Below, piece after piece: positions 1-7,670 of a stretch of 64,000 nucleotides of DNA (within the stretch, counting starts at the first letter, position 1; each line of letters opens with the position of its first letter). Location: contig NZ_QLKQ01000003.1 in NCBI RefSeq assembly GCF_003349955.1, forward strand, positions 1 through 64,000. The letters run 5' to 3'. The position numbers were made by a program, and so were the translations under genes. Under the pieces are notes generated by a model. The model was not told where the DNA came from, made no database searches, and saw nothing but the letters and a program-made list of their open reading frames with translations. The stretch is from Azospirillum brasilense (GTDB lineage Bacteria; Pseudomonadota; Alphaproteobacteria; Azospirillales; Azospirillaceae).

Positions 1-69
1 GACAGCATCAAGCAGACGGTGACCAACAACACCATCTCGTCGGCCGCCAAGGCCAACCCGATCATCTGA
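1..69 (+). CDS. C-terminal end of an unidentified protein (truncated by window edge)
   Basis: The first frame is open from base 1 and ends with TGA at 67-69, giving a 22-residue tail (DSIKQTVTNN... ending AKANPII). The tail is rich in Ser, Thr, Asn and Ala and carries no recognisable motif, so no function is proposed. It is followed at once by a strong terminator hairpin, which supports its being a real gene end. Confidence 0.6.
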   Translation, partial: DSIKQTVTNNTISSAAKANPII

Positions 70-102
70 CGATCGGCGGTTCCGCCCCTACGGCAACGTC
101 CG

Positions 103-136
103 CGCCCGGCCCCTTGTGGCCGGGCGTTGGCGTTTT
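103..136 (+). terminator. Rho-independent terminator after the first gene
   Basis: A perfect 9-bp stem (CGCCCGGCC at 103-111 with GGCCGGGCG at 118-126) with a 6-nt loop is followed by the T-rich tail TTGGCGTTTT. It lies 34 bases after the stop of the upstream gene and separates it from the exopolysaccharide locus. Confidence 0.8.
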
Positions 137-213
137 CGCCCGACGGACCCGACACAGCACCCCGAAGACCGGCCGCGAAGACCCTTTGAACGCCCCGAGG
201 CTGCCCGAATTTC

Positions 214-248
214 TTGTGCATTGCACAACAGGCGGCCGAGGTGCACAA
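214..248. promoter_or_regulatory. Palindromic operator-like site upstream of the exopolysaccharide locus
   Basis: Arms TTGTGCA (214-220) and TGCACAA (222-228) form a perfect 15-bp palindrome around one central base. The half-site TGCACAA recurs at 242-248, 20 bp (about two helical turns) downstream. This looks like an operator for a dimeric regulator; I cannot name the regulator. The first glycosyltransferase gene starts about 600 bp downstream. Confidence 0.45.
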
Positions 249-842
249 TGATGAATGCGGGAATTCATCCGCGCTTTCCGGCGTTTCATGGCACTCAGCC
301 GTTATTTCTTCAATAGACGCGCGGCATCCCCCACTTTCTCCCCAATCAACCAAAGTGGCAGACGGCTTTCCCTTTGGGACGCTGCGAAGGGGATATTTAT
401 CTTGCACTTTATGTAGGTTTACCCGCCATCCGCCCTTTGATAGCGTCCACAGACCTATTCCGTGCCTATGCGTGCATCGGCACCGGCCGAGACGACGGCC
501 AGGGGTGTCCTAATCCGGGATGCGGACCGGAGGGAGGCCCCCACAGAACCGACAGGGAAAGGGACGAAACAGGGCAACAACGGCACTGGAAACGACGACA
601 AGGACGGGACGGCCGACGCCGTGAAGGCGCCGGACCGACGGCCACCGGGAAGGAACGCCGAAACCGCATCCGCGCGCGTGCCGCGGATGCCGGGCTGTGG
701 GCGGCACGCACACGCCTCCATTCCCAGGGCCGCGGTGTCCGTGGTCATGGTCATCGGGCGTCGCTCTTCGCGGGGCGGCGCGCGATGACCGGACCACCGG
801 ACGCCGTCCGCGTCGCCACGACAAGAGGGGTGGAGACCAGGT
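249..842. other. Long leader / intergenic stretch before the exopolysaccharide genes
   Basis: No convincing gene was found here. Bases 300-440 are relatively AT-rich (ATATTTATCTTGCACTTTATG near 395-415) and may hold a promoter. Bases 460-840 are GC-rich and have open frames on both strands, but none has a ribosome-binding site or recognisable protein features, so I treat them as chance reading frames of a long untranslated leader. Confidence 0.4.
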
Positions 843-1781
843 ATGAATCACGTGAGCGGACCGAGGGACGGTCGGGACACTCAATCGATCAGCGTGCTTA
901 TGGCCACCTACGCCGGCGAGAAGGCGGACAACCTTCAGGCCGCGCTGGAGAGCGTCTATACGCAGACGCTTCTTCCGCGCGAGTGCGTGCTGGTGGTGGA
1001 CGGACGGATCGGGGAGGAACAGGAAAAGGTCATCGCCCGCTATCAGGCGTCCAACGCCTGCCGGCTCGTGGTGGTGCGGCGGCGCAACCAGGGGGGCTTG
1101 GCCCGCGCGCTGAACGACGGGCTGCAATATTGCACGGGCTATCTGGTGGCCCGCATGGACAGCGACGACATCTGCCTGCCCCACCGCTTCGAGACGCAGG
1201 CGCGCGCCTTCGCCGAGCAGGGGTCGCTGGACGCGTCCTTCTCCTGGCACGCGGAGTTCGAACAGGACCCCGGCGCCATCACCTGCGTGAAGCGCAGCCC
1301 GGAGACGCACGAAGAGATCAGCCAGGGCATGAAGTGGCACTGCGTCCTCTCGCACCCCACCATGATGGTGCGGCGGCGGGCGCTGACGGCCATCGGCGGC
1401 TACCGCTCCTGCTTCGGCAATCTGGAGGACTACGACCTCTATGTCCGCCTCCTCCAGGCCGGGGCGCGCATGGAGACGGTGCAGGAGGCGCTTCTCCTCT
1501 TCCGCACCAGCATGGCCCAGCGCGTGCGCCGCGGCGGGCTGCGCTACGCCGTCAACGAATGGGCCTTCCGGGTGTGGTGCTGGCGGTCGGGCTTCCTGAC
1601 CAACTCGGAATTCCTGGCGACGGCCTCGCTTCAGATCGGCTTCCGGCTGACGCCGCCGGGTCTGAAGAGGATGCTGTACCGCCTGGTCCGCACGCCGACC
1701 GAGGCGCAGGCCATGGCCCGGATCCACAGCGCCATGATCCAGCCCAAGCGCCTCGCCCCCGACGGCGCGGACGCCCTCTGA
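843..1781 (+). CDS. Family 2 glycosyltransferase
   Basis: A 312-residue soluble GT-A fold enzyme, expected to add one sugar from a nucleotide-sugar donor to the lipid-linked repeat unit at the cytoplasmic face of the inner membrane. The nucleotide-binding start (ISVLMATYAGE, residues 16-26) and the metal-binding DXD-type motif DSDD (106-109) are present. The LEDYDLY stretch near 204-210 matches the acidic catalytic-base region of the family. There are no membrane segments. The ATG at 843 has a purine-rich GGTGGAG upstream. It is the first gene of the exopolysaccharide series, 42 bp before the deacetylase gene. The family is clear; the sugar and linkage cannot be deduced. Confidence 0.88.
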   Translation: MNHVSGPRDGRDTQSISVLMATYAGEKADNLQAALESVYTQTLLPRECVLVVDGRIGEEQEKVIARYQASNACRLVVVRRRNQGGLARALNDGLQYCTGYLVARMDSDDICLPHRFETQARAFAEQGSLDASFSWHAEFEQDPGAITCVKRSPETHEEISQGMKWHCVLSHPTMMVRRRALTAIGGYRSCFGNLEDYDLYVRLLQAGARMETVQEALLLFRTSMAQRVRRGGLRYAVNEWAFRVWCWRSGFLTNSEFLATASLQIGFRLTPPGLKRMLYRLVRTPTEAQAMARIHSAMIQPKRLAPDGADAL

Positions 1782-1823
1782 CCATCTGACCCTCGCCTTT
1801 TGACCCTCTGCGGGAGGACATGA

Positions 1824-2864
1824 ATGAGCGTTGCCGACGTGATTTCCGGTGGCGGGCTGGGCCGGCGGCTCCGGTGGATGGACGCGCTGCGCAACCCGCT
1901 GGGGACCGCCTGCCATCACGCCTACGGCAGCCCGGTGCTGGCCGTCGTCTACCACGCCGTCTGCGACACGGTGCCGGACCATCTGAAGCACATCTACCGC
2001 CCCCGCACGCCGAAGGAGTTCACGGAGGATCTCGATTTCCTCCTGAAGCACTTCGAGCCGACGGACCTGCCCACGGTCACCGGATCGGCGATGGGCGGGC
2101 CGGAGATCCGCCGCCCCTCGCTGCTGGTCACCTTCGACGACGGCATGCGCGAGGTGGCGGAGGTCGCCATGCCCATCCTGCGCCGCAAGGGCATCCGGCC
2201 GGCGCTGTATCTCAACCTGAATTTTCTCGACAACGGGACGCTGTTCTACCGGCACAAGGCGAGCCTTCTGGCGGAGCGGCTGAGCCGGCTGGCCGAGGCC
2301 GATCCCCGCCGCGCCGTCTGCGCCGCCACCCTGGCGCGGGCGGGCGCCGTCGCCGCCAACCCCGCCACGGGCGTCATGAAAGTGAGCTGGCACCAGCGCG
2401 CCGTGCTGGACGAGATCGCCACCGTGCTGGAGTTCGACACGGCCGGCTTCCTGGCGACGCAGCGGCCTTACCTGACCCGCGACGAGATCACCAACCTGAT
2501 GGCGGAGGGCGTGTCGATCGGCGCCCACGGCTTCGACCATCCCAACCACCGCCTGCTGACGCCGGAGCAGCGGAGGGAGGAGGTAACGGGCAGCGTCGCC
2601 GGCATCCGGGAGCTGTTCGGCCCCGGCTGCGGCTCCTTCGCCTTCCCCTATTCGGACGAGGGGCTGCACGACTCGCTGTTCACGGACCTGTACGGTGGCG
2701 GCGTCGACCTCACCTTCGGCACCTCCTGGCCGCGCCGCGGCGGTCCGCAGCGGCGCATCCAGCGCATCTGCTTCGAGAATGGTCCGGCCGCCGCGAAGCA
2801 GCAGCTGGTCAAGCGCCTGCTGCGCGGCGGCGCCGGCAACATCAAGCGCGCGCTCGCCGGTTAA
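1824..2864 (+). CDS. Polysaccharide deacetylase (NodB homology domain)
   Basis: A 346-residue carbohydrate esterase family 4-like protein. The metal/catalytic motif TFDDG is at residues 103-107 and a second motif HGFDH (H-x3-H type) lies near residue 233. Together they are the usual metal triad of this family, which removes N- or O-acetyl groups from polysaccharide or lipid-linked sugars. No signal peptide is visible, so it probably acts in the cytoplasm on the lipid-linked repeat unit, or it needs another export route. The start follows GGGAGGACATGA. It lies between a glycosyltransferase and a terminator-like hairpin, which places it in polymer biosynthesis. The exact substrate is not deducible. 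Confidence 0.85.
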   Translation: MSVADVISGGGLGRRLRWMDALRNPLGTACHHAYGSPVLAVVYHAVCDTVPDHLKHIYRPRTPKEFTEDLDFLLKHFEPTDLPTVTGSAMGGPEIRRPSLLVTFDDGMREVAEVAMPILRRKGIRPALYLNLNFLDNGTLFYRHKASLLAERLSRLAEADPRRAVCAATLARAGAVAANPATGVMKVSWHQRAVLDEIATVLEFDTAGFLATQRPYLTRDEITNLMAEGVSIGAHGFDHPNHRLLTPEQRREEVTGSVAGIRELFGPGCGSFAFPYSDEGLHDSLFTDLYGGGVDLTFGTSWPRRGGPQRRIQRICFENGPAAAKQQLVKRLLRGGAGNIKRALAG

Positions 2865-2884
2865 GCGGTCCGGTCTATGAATGG

Positions 2885-2926
2885 CTCCCTTCCCCCAGCG
2901 CGGGGGGAGGGAGTTCTTGCCGTTTT
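2885..2926 (+). terminator. GC-rich terminator hairpin after the deacetylase gene
   Basis: CTCCCTTCCCCC (2885-2896) pairs with GGGGGGAGGGAG (2902-2913) across a 5-nt loop and is followed by TTCTTGCCGTTTT. The CCCCTCC/GGAGGGG wording resembles the cores of the larger intergenic repeats elsewhere in the window. Confidence 0.6.
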
Positions 2927-2957
2927 CATATGCATTACGGGCGATTACCACTCGGCA

Positions 2958-2992
2958 ATTCCAAAGAGAAGACCTATCACTCCCTTTGGAAT
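2958..2992. promoter_or_regulatory. Inverted repeat in an AT-rich promoter region
   Basis: ATTCCAAAG (2958-2966) and CTTTGGAAT (2984-2992) are perfect 9-bp arms separated by 17 bp, in the AT-rich interval 2927-3143 between the deacetylase terminator and the next gene. The arm spacing suits a regulator dimer or tetramer site better than a terminator, because no T-run follows. A promoter for the 3144 gene probably lies in the stretch that follows. Confidence 0.4.
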
Positions 2993-3143
2993 GCCCCCTT
3001 ATCGTACCATGATCGCTTAAGCGTGACCCCTTTTCATTTCACTTTATTTGTCCGCGACGTAACACAAAATACCGCAATAGGGACACGCTGCGGTTTTGGT
3101 CGCCGGGTCCTCCGCTTATTCGGCCCCCCGCGAGGAGATCGCC

Positions 3144-3347
3144 ATGATCGAGCACGCCACGCCGGCCAGCCCGAACCTGCTGGGTGGGGTTGCGGACGTC
3201 CTGCCGGCGGACGCCGCCCCGAAGGCGACGGACGACGTCGCTCCTCCGATGCTCGATCTCCATCGGGCCGGCTGGGCCCTGCTGTGCACCGGCTGCGCGC
3301 TGGCGGCCTGGGGTTTGGCCTACGCGCTGTTCCGCATCGCCGTGTAA
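3144..3347 (+). CDS. Small single-pass membrane protein in the exopolysaccharide locus
   Basis: A 67-residue protein starting at ATG 3144, chosen because GAGGAGATC sits just upstream; a TTG start at 3096 would lack such a site. The first 40 residues are Ala/Pro/Asp-rich and soluble. Residues 43-66 (WALLCTGCALAAWGLAYALF and following) form one membrane helix ending in a short tail. No family is recognised. It lies 19 bp before the beta-helix gene, so it is probably co-translated with it. A role as a small accessory or anchor subunit of the polymer machinery is possible but is only inferred from position. Confidence 0.6.
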   Translation: MIEHATPASPNLLGGVADVLPADAAPKATDDVAPPMLDLHRAGWALLCTGCALAAWGLAYALFRIAV

Positions 3348-3366
3348 GCCCGAGCGAGCCGGAACC

Positions 3367-4578
3367 ATGGATTACCTGCCTCCGCCTCCCCCCGCCATCG
3401 AGCGTCCCGCCCAGCCCTCGCTGCTCGTCAGCGAGCGCCGGAATGCCGAGAACGCGCCGGTCTTCTACGTCGACGCCAAGGACGGCGACGACCGCCGGTC
3501 GGGCCGCGGCCCGAAGGAGGCGTGGAAGTCGCTGGAGAAGGTGAACGCCACGGCCTTCCCGCCGGGAAGCCGCGTGCTGTTCGAGCGCGGGGAGAGCTGG
3601 CGCGGCAGCCTGCTGGCCTCCTCCTCCGGCACCACCGACCGGCCGATCACCTACGGCGCCTATGGCAAGGGCGACGCCCCGGTGATCGACGCGCGGGGCG
3701 CCTCCGTCGCGGTCAGTCTGAACGGGCGGTCCAACGTCGCCTTCGACGGGCTGACCATCACCGGCGCGGCCGACACCGGCCTGCTGCTCGGCCCGCGGGC
3801 GCGCAACGTGTCGGTGACGAACGTGACGGTCACGGGCAACGGCGGCTCCGGAATCGTCGTACAAGGCACGTCGGATGGGCTGCGGATCGACGGGTCGGCC
3901 ATCACCGGCAACGGCGCCTACGGGATCGTGCATTACGCGGCGGACAACACCGACCAGATCATCACGCGCAACACCATCGCCGACAACGGCTGGCGCAAGG
4001 ATGGCGGCGTCTATTCCGGCTGGAACGGGCGCATCCGGACCGGCGAGATCGCCCACAACCGGGTCTTCAACAACGGCGTCAACGGCGGCGAGGGGCGCTC
4101 CCACGGCCTCTACCACGACCAGGGGCAGGCCGGCAGCGCGCTGAAGATCCACGACAACCTGATCCACGACAACCCGCGCGGCGCCGGCATCCTGGCGAAG
4201 TCCAGCACCGAGATCTACCGCAACGTCATCTTCCGCAACGCCGACGCGGGCCTCTCGCTCGGCCAGAACCGCGGGATCGACGTGACCTACCGGGTCTACG
4301 ACAACGAGTTCTACGACAACAACGGCGGCATCCTGCAGCACCAGAAGGGCAACGGCTCGATCACGCTGGAGTTGCGCGACAACGTCTTCCACCGCAACGG
4401 CAAGCGGGCCGCCATCATCATCGCCGACAGCATCGACAAGACCGTCGCCGGCAACCGGGTCAGCAACGACGCCAAGGCCGAAAACAGAGCCGAATCCCGG
4501 AGCGGGACGACCGCGATTCAACAGCCAGGAGGAACCGTGCAGGAAGCGTCCGGAATGCGGCCGGAATCCGTGCGCTGA
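3367..4578 (+). CDS. Right-handed parallel beta-helix protein (polysaccharide lyase/epimerase-like)
   Basis: A 403-residue protein that opens with a FYVDAKDGDDRRSGRGPKEAW segment (from about residue 36), typical of the first turn of pectate-lyase-like beta-helices. It continues with repeated Asn/Gly/Ile-rich coils of the type NVTVTGNGGSGIVV and NLIHDNPRGAGILA to about residue 375. Such proteins bind, cleave or epimerise acidic polysaccharides. No catalytic residues can be assigned with confidence. There is no N-terminal signal peptide (it starts MDYLPPPPP), which is odd for a polymer-acting enzyme. The start at ATG 3367 follows GAGCCGGAACC. The neighbouring GNAT gene begins 71 bp downstream. 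Confidence 0.75.
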   Translation: MDYLPPPPPAIERPAQPSLLVSERRNAENAPVFYVDAKDGDDRRSGRGPKEAWKSLEKVNATAFPPGSRVLFERGESWRGSLLASSSGTTDRPITYGAYGKGDAPVIDARGASVAVSLNGRSNVAFDGLTITGAADTGLLLGPRARNVSVTNVTVTGNGGSGIVVQGTSDGLRIDGSAITGNGAYGIVHYAADNTDQIITRNTIADNGWRKDGGVYSGWNGRIRTGEIAHNRVFNNGVNGGEGRSHGLYHDQGQAGSALKIHDNLIHDNPRGAGILAKSSTEIYRNVIFRNADAGLSLGQNRGIDVTYRVYDNEFYDNNGGILQHQKGNGSITLELRDNVFHRNGKRAAIIIADSIDKTVAGNRVSNDAKAENRAESRSGTTAIQQPGGTVQEASGMRPESVR

Positions 4579-4649
4579 CCTTGGCCCCGACGTCCGCGGG
4601 CGAGCCGCGGGCCGGGCAAGGGACGGCGCGTTCGAACAAGGGGGGGCAT

Positions 4650-5828
4650 GTGAGCACCAGCAGCAGCACCGTCGGTCAGTCGATCACCGACCGGCTGAAG
4701 AAAACCGTTTTCCGCTTCGACACTTCCGACAAGGGAGAGTTGCGCGGCTTCCAGCGCAAGATGTTCGGAGAACGGGTCTGGCAGGTGGACGAAGCCTACA
4801 ACCGCTGGCTCTTCGACGAGGTGCCCGACCGGGACGCGGACGGGCCGCAGGTCTGGGTGTGCAAGCGGCAGGGGCAGATCGTCGGCCAGCAGTGCGGGAT
4901 TCCCTTCCGCCTGAAGGCGCGGGACCGGGAAATTCCGGCCTCCTGGGCCAACAGCCTGATGGTCCTGCCGGAATGGCGGATGCGCGGCGCCTTCACGCCC
5001 CTGGCGGAGGCCCAGCTCGACAGCCGTCCGCTGTCCATGGCCATCCACATCTCCGATTCCGCCTACAAGGCCTACAGCAAGGCCGGCTGGATCGACATCG
5101 GCGCCCTGCCCGCCTACGTCTTCCCGTTGGACACGCGGCGCTGCCTGGAGGCGTCCTCGCTGCAGGGCCGCATGCGGACCATCGGGACGATCGCCGGGCC
5201 GGCCCTGCACGGGGCGCGGATCGGCGGGCATCTGCTGAGCCGGGCGACCGGCGCGCGGTTCGAGGAGATCGGGCGGTTCGATGCGCGGGCCGACGCCATC
5301 TGGCGGCGCGCCTCCCCGCATTACCCGCTGATCGCGTTGCGCGACCTGACGCATCTGCGCTGGCGCTACGACGCGATCCCCTGCGCCTCGGCCTACCGCC
5401 GCTTCATCCTGACGCGCGGGGACGAGCCGCTCGGCTACGTCGTCCTGCGGCGGGAGACCTGGCGCAAGGAGCCCTGCCTCGCCATCGTCGATTACCTGTG
5501 CGATCCGAAATGGCTGTGGGTCCTGCTGAGCCACACGCTGCGCATCGCCGCGACGGAACGGGCGACCGCGCTGATCTGCCGGACGCTGAACACGCGGGCG
5601 GAGCGGACCTTCCTCGCCATGGGGATGATGAAGGTGCCCGATCGCGTCGGCTTCCCGGTGCGGGTGATGGCGCACGCCGCGCCGGAGGCTGGCATCGACC
5701 GGGAGGCCTTCGCCGACCGGAGCAACTGGCTGCTGACCATGGGCGACGGCGACGCCAGCTTCCTGATGCACAACACGTTGCCCGAGACCGCCGGGCTGCA
5801 ACCGGAGGGAGTCGCCGTCCAGGGATGA
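4650..5828 (+). CDS. GNAT-family acyltransferase of the exopolysaccharide locus
   Basis: A 392-residue cytoplasmic protein with a GNAT-type layout. An early beta-strand/loop region (WVCKRQGQIVGQQCGIPFRL, about residues 70-90) is followed by the SLMVLPEWRMRGAFTPL stretch (about 107-123), which occupies the place of the acyl-CoA-binding R/Q-x-x-G-x-G/A segment. A second GNAT-like half runs from about residue 230 with LRWRYDAIP. Double-GNAT proteins of this kind modify polymer sugars or lipid-linked intermediates. I chose GTG 4650 because a G-rich site (GGGGGG) lies directly upstream and the in-phase ATG two bases earlier runs into a stop. The assignment to the superfamily is fair; the acyl donor and acceptor are unknown. 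Confidence 0.7.
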   Translation: MSTSSSTVGQSITDRLKKTVFRFDTSDKGELRGFQRKMFGERVWQVDEAYNRWLFDEVPDRDADGPQVWVCKRQGQIVGQQCGIPFRLKARDREIPASWANSLMVLPEWRMRGAFTPLAEAQLDSRPLSMAIHISDSAYKAYSKAGWIDIGALPAYVFPLDTRRCLEASSLQGRMRTIGTIAGPALHGARIGGHLLSRATGARFEEIGRFDARADAIWRRASPHYPLIALRDLTHLRWRYDAIPCASAYRRFILTRGDEPLGYVVLRRETWRKEPCLAIVDYLCDPKWLWVLLSHTLRIAATERATALICRTLNTRAERTFLAMGMMKVPDRVGFPVRVMAHAAPEAGIDREAFADRSNWLLTMGDGDASFLMHNTLPETAGLQPEGVAVQG

Positions 5829-5838
5829 CCGCGGTGCG

Positions 5839-5885
5839 AAGGAGCCGTCCGGCCGCTGACGCGCCGGTCCGGCTCCTTTCGTCTA
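5839..5885 (+). terminator. Rho-independent terminator after the GNAT gene
   Basis: AAGGAGCCG (5839-5847) pairs with CGGCTCCTT (5870-5878), with a further inner CCGGC/GCCGG pairing, followed by TTTCGTCTATT. It ends the first exopolysaccharide transcription unit. Confidence 0.75.
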
Positions 5886-5923
5886 TTCTGCCCGTGGTTA
5901 CTCAAAAGGGATTAATAAAGAAC

Positions 5924-5947
5924 CTTTCGGGATGGTCATCCCGAAAG
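5924..5947. promoter_or_regulatory. Perfect 11-bp inverted repeat upstream of the nucleotide-sugar dehydrogenase
   Basis: CTTTCGGGATG (5924-5934) and CATCCCGAAAG (5937-5947) form a perfect inverted repeat with a 2-bp centre in the AT-rich 350-bp region before the 6233 gene. There is no T-run after it, so an operator is more likely than a terminator. As RNA it would also make a stable hairpin. Confidence 0.5.
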
Positions 5948-6104
5948 TCTCACAAGAAAGGTCACCCGATCAACTGACGGTGGTTCGGCCTTTTACGACG
6001 TTTACGGCTCCCCCTTTTTCTATCACGATTGCTGGGTGCTTAGACAAAGCAGCCTAATGTATTCGGTGAGAGGAAACGCCGATCGATCAGTCTTATGAAC
6101 AGCA

Positions 6105-6146
6105 AAAGCCAAGGCCCGATGTCAGAACCGGACCTTGGCTTCGGTT
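6105..6146 (+). promoter_or_regulatory. Leader hairpin before the nucleotide-sugar dehydrogenase
   Basis: AAGCCAAGG (6106-6114) pairs with CCTTGGCTT (6133-6141) around an 18-nt loop, followed by CGGTTTT. The structure sits about 90 bases before the ATG at 6233. It could be an attenuator-type terminator in the leader of the second exopolysaccharide operon, or the end of a short leader RNA. No known riboswitch was recognised. Confidence 0.4.
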
Positions 6147-6232
6147 TTGTGTCGGTAAAATTGATCTGAGAAATACAGCGCGAATAACGGTGAAACCTCT
6201 ACGAACAAGAGAGTCGGAAAAGGAGACGTCTT

Positions 6233-7627
6233 ATGTCGAGCAATGAGTTTGCCGACCTGTTGGTAAGCGGGGGTTCGGTCGGCACGTCCGGCATTCCGGA
6301 AGCTCTGGCGACGCTGGAGTCGAAGATCGCGGCGGGCACCGCCAGCGTCGGGGTCATCGGCCTGGGTTACGTCGGCCTGCCTCTGGCGCGGCTGTTCGCG
6401 CGGGCCGGCTTCTCGGTGACGGGCTTCGACATCGATCCGGAAAAGGTCGCCAGCCTGAACGGCGGCACCTCCTACATCGGCACCGTGTCGACCGACGAGG
6501 TCCGCGGGATGATCGAGGAGGGCCGCTTCACGGCCACGGCGAACTTCCAGTCGCTGGCCGACATGGACGCCATCGTCATCTGCGTGCCGACGCCGCTCAC
6601 TCGCAACCGCGAGCCGGACATGAGCTGCATCGAGGTCACCACCCGGCAGATCGCCCAGGTGCTGCGCCCCGGCCAGCTGATCGTGCTGGAATCGACCACC
6701 TACCCCGGCACGACGCGCGAGGTCGTGCGCCCGATCCTGGAGAAGACCGGCCTCGTCAGCGGCACGGACTTCCTGCTGGCCTTCTCGCCGGAGCGCGAGG
6801 ACCCGGGCAACGAGACCTTCACCACCGCCCGCATCCCGAAGATCGTCGGCGGCGAGGACCCCAACGCCCTGCGCATCGCCTGCTCGATGTACGGCCACGC
6901 GCTGGAGCGCGTGATCCCGGTCTCGTCGCTGGAAGCGGCCGAGGCGGTGAAGCTGACCGAGAACATCTTCCGCTGCGTCAACATCGCGCTCGTCAACGAG
7001 CTGAAGGTCGTCTACGACGCGATGGGCATCGACGTCTGGGAGGTGATCGAGGGCGCCAAGACGAAGCCCTTCGGCTACATGCCCTTCTACCCCGGCCCCG
7101 GCCTGGGCGGTCACTGCATCCCGATCGACCCCTTCTACCTGACCTGGAAGGCCCGCGAGTTCGACGTCGCCACCCGCTTCATCGAGCTGGCCGGCGAGAT
7201 CAACACCCGCATGCCGCATTACGTGGTGGAGCGGCTGTCCCAGGCCATGGACTCCAAGCTCGGCCGCGCGCTGCGCGGGTCGCGCATCCTCGTCCTGGGC
7301 GTCGCCTACAAGAAGAACATCGAGGACATGCGCGAAAGCCCGGCGCTGAAGATCATCGACCTTCTGCAGGACCGCGGCTGCGAGGTCTTCTATTACGACC
7401 CGCATGTGCCGGAGCTGCCGGAGACGCGCCGTCTCGCCCGCATGGCCGGCACGCCGTCGGTCGCGCTGGAAGAGATCCGGGAAGGCGCCTTCGACGCCGC
7501 GATCCTGTGCACCGACCACGACTCCTTCGATCTGAAGGCCTTCCTGGACGGGCTGCCGCTGATCGTCGACACCCGCAACGCCTTCGGCAAGGCGGGCATC
7601 GTCGACGAGAAGATCGTGAAGGGCTGA
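6233..7627 (+). CDS. UDP-N-acetylhexosamine/UDP-glucose-type 6-dehydrogenase
   Basis: A 464-residue nucleotide-sugar dehydrogenase that oxidises the C6 hydroxyl of a UDP-sugar to a uronic acid using two NAD+. The N-terminal Rossmann motif GVIGLGYVGLPLA is at about residues 39-51. The catalytic cysteine lies in GLGGHCIP (about 284-291), and the C-terminal UDP-binding domain begins near LVLGVAYKKNIEDMRES (about 353-369). The FYPGPGLGGHCIPIDPFYL wording is closer to WbpA/TviB/WecC-type enzymes acting on UDP-GlcNAc or UDP-ManNAc than to UDP-glucose dehydrogenase. The ATG at 6233 has AAAAGGAGA nine bases upstream. It supplies the acidic sugar for the polymer made by the downstream genes. Confidence 0.9.
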   Translation: MSSNEFADLLVSGGSVGTSGIPEALATLESKIAAGTASVGVIGLGYVGLPLARLFARAGFSVTGFDIDPEKVASLNGGTSYIGTVSTDEVRGMIEEGRFTATANFQSLADMDAIVICVPTPLTRNREPDMSCIEVTTRQIAQVLRPGQLIVLESTTYPGTTREVVRPILEKTGLVSGTDFLLAFSPEREDPGNETFTTARIPKIVGGEDPNALRIACSMYGHALERVIPVSSLEAAEAVKLTENIFRCVNIALVNELKVVYDAMGIDVWEVIEGAKTKPFGYMPFYPGPGLGGHCIPIDPFYLTWKAREFDVATRFIELAGEINTRMPHYVVERLSQAMDSKLGRALRGSRILVLGVAYKKNIEDMRESPALKIIDLLQDRGCEVFYYDPHVPELPETRRLARMAGTPSVALEEIREGAFDAAILCTDHDSFDLKAFLDGLPLIVDTRNAFGKAGIVDEKIVKG

Positions 7628-7670
7628 CCGCCGGCCTGGACCCTCACCGACCGATCCTCAGGAGAATGGG

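Noticed and set aside
462..788. 108-codon plus-strand frame in the exopolysaccharide leader
   Set aside because: No ribosome-binding site; composition random for this GC content.
510..2951. Long minus-strand open frame of 813 codons
   Set aside because: It lies opposite the glycosyltransferase and deacetylase genes; its product is low-complexity (Arg/Ala/Gly/Val-rich) and has no start signal. It is a GC-bias shadow.
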